Shown piece by piece: positions 58,903-64,000 of a stretch of 64,000 nt of DNA. The stretch is from an uncultured Chloroflexota bacterium (GTDB lineage Bacteria; Chloroflexota; Anaerolineae; Aggregatilineales; Phototrophicaceae): assembly GCA_937974245.1 (NCBI GenBank), contig CALJKV010000105.1, positions 1 through 64,000 of the forward strand, read 5' to 3'. Each line of letters begins with the position of its first letter. Positions within the stretch are counted from its first letter, which is position 1. The position numbers were made by a program, and so were the translations under genes. A model generated the notes under the pieces. The model was not told the DNA's origin and searched no databases. It saw only the letters and a list, made by a program, of their open reading frames with translations.

Positions 58903-59751
58903 TTATAGCACCTGGACTCCGAGTCGTTCCAGCAGCTTGCGGCTCAAAGCCGCCTCGTATTTGATCGGCGGTTTTTCGGGGGCGTGCGAATCGGAACCCG
59001 CGCTGGTGAACAAATCGTGCTTCTCTGCATAAGCCTTGTACATTTCAATCTGTTCCGGCGTGTGGCGCGGATAATACACCTCAAATCCGTCAATCGGGGT
59101 TTCAGCGCGGAGTTCATCCAGCAGCGCCTCATTAAATTTGACGTAACCATCCCCACGCCCCGGATGCGCGATCAGGCAGATTCCGCCGCACTGGTGGGCG
59201 GCCTCTACGACGCGGCTGATCTCAATGGTGGTGATTTCCAATCCCGCATCCAGGAGCAACCTGCCAGCGGAGCGTTCCTCACTGTGGTAGCCATGTTCTT
59301 TCACCAATTTGACCAGGCTGTGCGGCTGTTGCACCGAGGGCTGTTCGATAATCTTCTGTACTTCGTCTTCCGGCAGCGGGTAGCCCTGCTCTCCAATCGC
59401 CCTGACTACCTGCCGGATGTTCTCCTGCTGGCGATGCAGCAAATCATCCGCGACGGCCCGCAGCGGGGCGGCGTTCTGGTCGAAGCCAAAACACAGCGTA
59501 TCCACCGGCTCAGTCCCATCGTGCCAGTGGGCACTCATCTCGACTGCCGGGATCAGCAGAAAACCCTTCTCCCGCGCCACCTGTTGCAGCACCGGCACAA
59601 TGTCCACCCGGTCATGATCGGTGATGGCCGCCGCGCCAAAGCCCTCCTGAAGCAGATAATCAATCAACGCCTCCGGTGTCCACGCGCCGTCACTGTGAAA
59701 AGTATGCAGTTGCAGATCAATTGGAGCATCCGCTGCCAGATTAGTTACCAT
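58903..59751 (-). CDS. PHP-domain phosphoesterase
   Basis: A 282-residue PHP-family metal hydrolase with all usual ligand motifs: DLQLHTFHSDGAWTPEAL (HxH), AAAITDHDRVD, LIPAVEMSAHW, ICLIAHPGRGDG and FTSAGSDSHAPEK. It is related to the RNase AM/YciV group, which removes nucleotides from 3',5'-bisphosphates or trims RNA 5' ends. AAAGGAACGACCT lies before the ATG. It is upstream of the thioesterase gene and downstream of the GT4 pair on the same strand. Confidence 0.9.
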   Translation of the reverse strand: MVTNLAADAPIDLQLHTFHSDGAWTPEALIDYLLQEGFGAAAITDHDRVDIVPVLQQVAREKGFLLIPAVEMSAHWHDGTEPVDTLCFGFDQNAAPLRAVADDLLHRQQENIRQVVRAIGEQGYPLPEDEVQKIIEQPSVQQPHSLVKLVKEHGYHSEERSAGRLLLDAGLEITTIEISRVVEAAHQCGGICLIAHPGRGDGYVKFNEALLDELRAETPIDGFEVYYPRHTPEQIEMYKAYAEKHDLFTSAGSDSHAPEKPPIKYEAALSRKLLERLGVQVL

Positions 59752-59790
59752 AGGTCGTTCCTTTTCGTGGTGTAGTGTATTTCTACAGTG

Positions 59791-60981
59791 TCATGCCCCT
59801 GGCTTGCCTGTGCCGGACTGCCGCCGTTTTCGCGCCAGTAGCCCCCGGTAGAGGCCGTCCAGGTCGCTCACCAGCCGGTCTATCCCGTAGCGATCCAGCA
59901 TGATGGCCTGCGCCGCTTCGGTTTCCGGCGGATTATCCAGTGTGGCGAGAATCCCTTCGGCCAACGCCGGCGGGTCATCAGGCGGGACGAGCGTCCCTAA
60001 CGCCCCCTGATCGAGCATATCCGGCAGGCCGCCTACCGCCGTCGCCACCACCGGGCAGCGAGCTACCAGCGCCTCGATCACGGGGACGGGCGTGCCTTCG
60101 CTCAGGCTGCTCACCACCAGCACATCCAGGTCACTGTAAATCGGCGGAATGTCCCGCTGCCACCCGGTCAGCGTCACCACTGCGCCCAGCCCCAGGCGCT
60201 CAATATGCGCTTCGACTTCCGGGCGCGTCAGGCCGTCTCCCACGATGACGAAGCGCACATCCGGTCTTTTCTGGTGAATCAGCGCGGCGGCATCTAAAAA
60301 GAGGGCATGGTTCTTCACAGCCGCCAACCGCCCCACAATCCCCACCAGCGGGGCATCCGCAGGAATGTTCCACTCCTGGCGAAACCCGCAGCAGCCACGT
60401 GACATATTCACAAAAGGCGACAGGTCCAGACCTAGAGGCAGGACGGTAATCTGAGCGCGGCGGGCGATATGGTAAGTTTCCGCTAGTTCGCGCCGCAGCG
60501 TCTCGGTTAGTGTGACAATGGTATCCGACCAGCGTGCCGCCAGCCGCTCCATACCAACGAACACCCAGGCCATACCGGGCCTGAAATACCCCTGGAAATT
60601 ATGGCCGTGAAACGTATGTACAACCACCGGTACCCCCGCCAACCGTGCCGCCAGCCGCCCCAGAAATCCCGCTTTCGCCGTATGGGTATGCACCACGTCC
60701 GGCTGAAATTCCCGCATGAGCTGGTAGAGACGCCACACCGCCACCAGGTCACGCCAGGGGTGAATCGGGCGGCGCAAAACGGGTATAATCACCGCGTTCA
60801 CCTGATGCTGCTCGGCCAGGTAAGCCATATCACCATCGTCGGATTCGACTGTGCCATATACCAGGCGCGAGTCGTAGTCCGGGCTGCCCAACCGTTCTGC
60901 CAGCAAAATCGCGTGCAGGCTGGGACTGCTGATATTCAAACGGGTGATGATCCGTAAAATGCGCGTGGGTTGTTGATTCAA
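59791..60981 (-). CDS. GT4-family glycosyltransferase
   Basis: A 396-residue retaining GT-B enzyme. N-terminal acceptor domain: ILRIITRLNISSPSLHAILL, PDVVHTHTAKAGFLGRLAAR, VVVHTFHGHNFQGYF. C-terminal donor domain: LVGIVGRLAAVKNHALFLDA, FVIVGDGLTRPEVEAHIERL, VVSSLSEGTPVPVIEALVAR (ExxxxxxxE) and VGGLPDMLDQGALG. It starts 4 bases after the stop of the upstream GT4 gene, so the pair forms one operon. It likely adds one sugar of a surface glycan, together with its partner. Confidence 0.92.
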   Translation of the reverse strand: MNQQPTRILRIITRLNISSPSLHAILLAERLGSPDYDSRLVYGTVESDDGDMAYLAEQHQVNAVIIPVLRRPIHPWRDLVAVWRLYQLMREFQPDVVHTHTAKAGFLGRLAARLAGVPVVVHTFHGHNFQGYFRPGMAWVFVGMERLAARWSDTIVTLTETLRRELAETYHIARRAQITVLPLGLDLSPFVNMSRGCCGFRQEWNIPADAPLVGIVGRLAAVKNHALFLDAAALIHQKRPDVRFVIVGDGLTRPEVEAHIERLGLGAVVTLTGWQRDIPPIYSDLDVLVVSSLSEGTPVPVIEALVARCPVVATAVGGLPDMLDQGALGTLVPPDDPPALAEGILATLDNPPETEAAQAIMLDRYGIDRLVSDLDGLYRGLLARKRRQSGTGKPGA

Positions 60982-60985
60982 TGGG

Positions 60986-62140
60986 CTACCCTGGGTACTC
61001 CTTCAATAGCTGAGTATACACCGCCAGCGTTTCTTCTAAAACACGCGTCAGCGAGAATTCTTCCTCCGCAATCTGCCGCCCGCGCGCGCCCATCTCACGG
61101 CGCAAGGCGGGATTCTCGATCAGCCGGCGCAGCGCTACTGCCAGCGCATCCACATCGCCTGGTGGCACCAGCAGGCCGTTGACACCTTCGCGCACGACCT
61201 CACGGCAGCCGGGAACATCAGTCGTCACTGCTGCCCGTCCACAGGCCGCCGCCTCAATCAGCACTTTCGGCACACCTTCCCGCGCCGACGGCAGGCAGAT
61301 GATGTGTGACCCGGCGAACACCTGGGGCATGTCGTCACGCTTGCCCCACCATTCGACAGCATCCCCCGCCTGCCACTCTGCCAGTTGCTCCGGGGGAATC
61401 GCATCCGGGCTGCTCGGTTCGGGGTAGCCGACAATCACGAAGCGTGCCTGTACCCCGGCATCGCGTAACTGCTGCGCCGCCTGGACGTATTCACCTATTC
61501 CTTTTGTCCACAGCAAACGCCCGGCGAACACCACAAGCGGCGTCTCGTCACTTTCCGGTTGTGGCGTAAATTCGTCCACATCTACCCCGCTGCCTTTAAT
61601 AACCAGCGTGCGTTCCGGCGGAATCATGCCGCGTTGCAGGAACAACCGTTGGTCGTCCGGGTTCTGGAAGATGAGACGGCTATTGATCGGACGCAGCGCC
61701 AGCCTGTAGGCCATCTCTGCCCCTGCCCGGAGCAAGCGCGTCTTGAGATCATTTTCGATGAACACCGTCCCCAGTCCAGTCAACGAGTGAACCACGACTG
61801 GCACGCGGGTAATCTGCGCCACGATACCACCATAAATCACTGCTTTGATGGTCACATGATGCACAATATCGGGCTTAAGCTGGCGATACAGGCGGTATAA
61901 TGCCCGGAATGTGCTGACTTCTTCCCAGGGGCGCGTCCCGTGCTGGCTGATCGGCAGTGGGTGGAAGACGAAACCCTCATCCAGGATGAGGCGAACATTC
62001 GCCTCGTCATGGGTTGACGTCGCAACATGCACCTCATAGCCGGCGACGCGAGCGGCACGGGCCAACGGGATGCGATGGGTGACAAAAAACCGCGGGATAT
62101 TCACAACATACAAGATGCGTTTTTGGGGAGATTGGGTCAT
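60986..62140 (-). CDS. GT4-family glycosyltransferase
   Basis: A 384-residue GT-B enzyme, distinct from its neighbour. N-terminal domain: RILYVVNIPRFFVTHRIPLA, PDIVHHVTIKAVIYGGIVAQ, PVVVHSLTGLGTVF, resembling PglA/WcaC-like transferases that act on polyprenyl-diphospho-sugars. C-terminal domain: VFAGRLLWTKGIGEYVQAAQ, ICLPSAREGVPKVLIEAAAC (ExxxxxxxE), DVPGCREVVREGVNGLLVPP. First gene of the two-gene operon. No strong ribosome-binding site is visible before its ATG. Confidence 0.92.
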   Translation of the reverse strand: MTQSPQKRILYVVNIPRFFVTHRIPLARAARVAGYEVHVATSTHDEANVRLILDEGFVFHPLPISQHGTRPWEEVSTFRALYRLYRQLKPDIVHHVTIKAVIYGGIVAQITRVPVVVHSLTGLGTVFIENDLKTRLLRAGAEMAYRLALRPINSRLIFQNPDDQRLFLQRGMIPPERTLVIKGSGVDVDEFTPQPESDETPLVVFAGRLLWTKGIGEYVQAAQQLRDAGVQARFVIVGYPEPSSPDAIPPEQLAEWQAGDAVEWWGKRDDMPQVFAGSHIICLPSAREGVPKVLIEAAACGRAAVTTDVPGCREVVREGVNGLLVPPGDVDALAVALRRLIENPALRREMGARGRQIAEEEFSLTRVLEETLAVYTQLLKEYPG

Positions 62141-62306
62141 GAGACAGCACCGTATCTATAGGGGCAATAAGAGCCGCCTCATCATACTCAACGCGCTGGC
62201 AGATTGCAAAACCAAGCCAGGCAGGCGGCGGCGCTCACTTCGATTCTTGGCGCAGCCCACAAGAGGCGGTACACTAGTATCATAAAGTGGGGTGGTTTAG
62301 TCACGA

Positions 62307-62327
62307 ACAAGGGACTTAAGCCCTTGT
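62307..62327. repeat. Inverted repeat upstream of the uracil-DNA glycosylase gene
   Basis: ACAAGGG and CCCTTGT form perfect arms around ACTTAAG, itself nearly palindromic. It lies in a 280-base gap between divergent genes with nothing else recognised. Lacking a T run, it is probably a repeat or regulator site rather than a terminator. Confidence 0.4.
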
Positions 62328-62421
62328 CTCCCCGACTTCAGGGTTTTATGCACTGGCAGGAGCGAGTCTTGAGGGACTGAGGACTGCCTACTCGCACCTG
62401 TGAACCAGGAGGCTGAATCGT

Positions 62422-63099
62422 ATGTCGCAAGATCGCGCCGCTGTGCTGGCCGCTATCGAAGAGGAAGTGCGTGCCTGTACCGCGTGCCGCCTGTATCAGG
62501 GCACAAACAACCCGGTGCCCGGCGCGGGAGACCCGCACGCCGAAATCATGTTTATTGGCGAAGGGCCGGGTTTTCATGAAGACCGTTTGGGGCTGCCATT
62601 CGTCGGGCGCTCCGGGGATTACCTTAACTATCTGCTGAACCTGGTTGGGTTGAACCGTGACCAGGTGTTCATCACCAATGTCGTCAAACACCGCCCGCCG
62701 GAAAATCGAGACCCTTCACCAGATGAAATTGTCACCTGCAAAGGATTCCTGGATCGTCAGATTGGGATCATCAACCCGCTGGTGATTGCCACATTGGGAC
62801 GTTACAGCATGGCACGGTACTTCCCCGACGCTCGCATCAGCAGCATTCACGGTCAACCCAGATACGACACTGACAACCAGCGGGTCTATTACCCGCTTTT
62901 CCACCCGGCGGCGGCACTGCGCAATCCCGGTCTACGGCGGGACATGGAGACCGATTTCCACCGGATGATTGAGGTTCTGGCAAAAGTGAAAGCCATGCGT
63001 GGCGAGGATGCACCGCAATCAGAAGCCGAGCATCAACCGCAATCCCCACCTCCTGATGACAAACCGGAGGAACCACCGCAGCAGCTCCGGCTGTTTTAG
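62422..63099 (+). CDS. Family-4-type uracil-DNA glycosylase with one Fe-S Cys replaced by His
   Basis: A 225-residue DNA repair enzyme that removes uracil from DNA. Marks: C19xxC22 (ACTACRLYQ), VPGAGDPHAEIMFIGEGPG, FHEDRLGLPFVGRSGDYLN and LFHPAAALRNPGLRR (catalytic-loop His). Family 4 enzymes bind a 4Fe-4S cluster through four Cys; the third lies in a KCRPP motif 16 residues before the fourth. Here that motif is KHRPP (His90), with Cys106 at the expected place, so the cluster would have a His ligand or be altered. The last 35 residues are a Pro/Glu/Gln-rich tail ending QLRLF, which resembles a sliding-clamp-binding motif. Confidence 0.9.
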   Translation: MSQDRAAVLAAIEEEVRACTACRLYQGTNNPVPGAGDPHAEIMFIGEGPGFHEDRLGLPFVGRSGDYLNYLLNLVGLNRDQVFITNVVKHRPPENRDPSPDEIVTCKGFLDRQIGIINPLVIATLGRYSMARYFPDARISSIHGQPRYDTDNQRVYYPLFHPAAALRNPGLRRDMETDFHRMIEVLAKVKAMRGEDAPQSEAEHQPQSPPPDDKPEEPPQQLRLF

Positions 63100-63123
63100 C
63101 GGTAGCCAGCGGTTCACTTCATT

Positions 63124-64000
63124 ATGATTGAACAGCTCACAGATCTTCTCCCCTCGTTTATCGTCGCCATGCTTGTAATTGCACTGGTGCTGTTTATCAT
63201 GGCGCTCCAGCAGCTCCATCTGGGACGCACCGGTTCTTACTGGCGGCTGCGGCGCACAGCGGGACAGCGTGGCGGGCGGTTGTTTCTGCTTTCCGTGGGA
63301 TTGTTTATCGCGGCGCTGGCGCTGGCATTCTACAGCGGGCTGGCGAGCGTGGCCTATAACCAGATCAATCTGCTGCTGGCGAACGATCCCAGCGGCCTGA
63401 AGGGGGTCGCCCTGCCCACTGCGACAAATCCCGGTGACCCGACCCGTACACCTACCGCGACCATCACACCTGTACCGCCCAGCCGCACCTCCACCGGGAC
63501 AGCAACGGCTACGCCGACACCGACCCATCCTCCCAGTGCGACGCCCACGAGTACCGCTACCGCCACCCCGAGGGCCACCGAAACCCCCACAGCGACCCTG
63601 ACACCGAGCATCACCCGGACGCCCACGCCGACCTTCGAGGCGATCCTCAATTTGACTCCGGTGCTATCTTCAAGGCAGCCACGCCAGAGCGCAGCGCTCG
63701 ATCTGACCGCCGCCGCTGAAGGAGTCACGCTGGGTGGCAGACCGGACCAACCGGGAATCACGTTTCCTGCCGGAATCACGCGCATATTCCTGTTTTTTGC
63801 CTACCGTGATCTGGATAACGGGTTGGCCTGGTCGCGTATCCTGTATCGAGAGGGTATCCCAGTACAGGGGCAGTCATATTTGTGGAGCGGTGGCGAAACC
63901 GGCAGCAGCTACTTTTTCTTTGGCGATCAGGCCGGTTACTTACCGGGGGAATACACGGTGCGCTTGTTTCTGGGCGATCAGGAAATGAGCCGGCTCACAT
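63124..64000 (+). CDS. Thr/Pro-linker membrane protein, cut off at the window end
   Basis: An open frame of 292 codons from ATG 63124 runs past the right edge. TM1 (about 11-27: FIVAMLVIALVLFIMAL), a basic loop (RLRRTAGQRGGR), TM2 (about 55-75: LFLLSVGLFIAALALAFYSG), then a long outside linker of Thr/Pro/Ala repeats (about 100-180: TPTPTHPPSATPTSTATATP), then a beta domain beginning LTPVLSSRQPRQSAALDLTA with ITRIFLFFAYRDLDNGLAWS. It is the kind of surface protein typical of Chloroflexota. The function is unknown. It follows the glycosylase gene by 24 bases. Confidence 0.8.
   Translation, partial: MIEQLTDLLPSFIVAMLVIALVLFIMALQQLHLGRTGSYWRLRRTAGQRGGRLFLLSVGLFIAALALAFYSGLASVAYNQINLLLANDPSGLKGVALPTATNPGDPTRTPTATITPVPPSRTSTGTATATPTPTHPPSATPTSTATATPRATETPTATLTPSITRTPTPTFEAILNLTPVLSSRQPRQSAALDLTAAAEGVTLGGRPDQPGITFPAGITRIFLFFAYRDLDNGLAWSRILYREGIPVQGQSYLWSGGETGSSYFFFGDQAGYLPGEYTVRLFLGDQEMSRLT

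Noticed and set aside
58984..59775. 263-codon plus-strand frame opposite the PHP gene
   Set aside because: Shadow frame; the PHP reading has all metal-ligand motifs.

Overview
The window looks like a chromosomal segment of an Anaerolineae-type Chloroflexota bacterium. This is inferred from several membrane or secreted proteins with long Thr/Pro linkers, two RbsA-type sugar importers with TAT/Sec-exported binding proteins, DPM1-like and GT39-like glycosyltransferases, and moderately high GC. No rRNA or named marker gene confirms the taxon. Two tRNA genes (Gln-TTG, Phe-GAA) are present. No intact insertion sequence, prophage or CRISPR array is seen.

Layout. 1-4.7 kb: a cut-off class I glutamine amidotransferase hydrolase, a decayed NADAR gene, a cupin, a two-gene ABC exporter and an MFS transporter. 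5.0-19.7 kb: a long co-directional sugar or sugar-acid catabolic island: KDPG aldolase, a first ABC importer, an IclR regulator, an RraA-like protein, an M24 peptidase homologue, an SDR dehydrogenase, a KDG-type kinase, a second ABC importer and a DUF4432 mutarotase-like protein. The second importer's ATPase is fused to an IclR effector-binding domain. 19.8-29.3 kb: a copper-related zone (CopB P-type ATPase, CsoR-like repressor with an altered metal site, Met/His-rich cytochrome c, FIMAH-like exported protein, rhodanese lipoprotein, two-component pair), interrupted by a GT39-like gene and small gene remnants.

29.4-33.3 kb: a five-gene extracytoplasmic redox operon: PCYCGC lipoprotein, CuA-type cupredoxin, DUF1573 protein, NapH/NosR-like Fe-S membrane protein, and a CuA-cytochrome c fusion. 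The DUF1573 gene has an in-frame TGA where a cysteine is expected. A hairpin follows at the spacing of a bacterial SECIS, the reading frame stays open for 59 more codons, and it ends in an ATGA overlap with the next gene. I read it as a selenoprotein, and it is the strongest candidate novelty here. 33.3-34.3 kb is a decayed island ending against the 3' end of tRNA-Gln. 34.5-36.9 kb encodes a receptor-like protein with outside beta domains, a transmembrane segment and a cytoplasmic TIR domain.

37-64 kb: a CPA2 antiporter with a PII-like partner, thioredoxin, two SUMF1-like proteins, a large TPR protein, a second (soluble) TIR protein in an AT-rich patch, two TIM-barrel glycosidase-like proteins, a GT39-like mannosyltransferase, nucleotide-sugar and polyprenol-sugar enzymes, two GT4 glycosyltransferases, a PHP phosphoesterase, a thioesterase and a family-4 uracil-DNA glycosylase in which one Fe-S cysteine is His. 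A Thr/Pro-rich membrane protein runs off the right edge.

All calls rest on reading motifs by eye. No database search or structure prediction was run.
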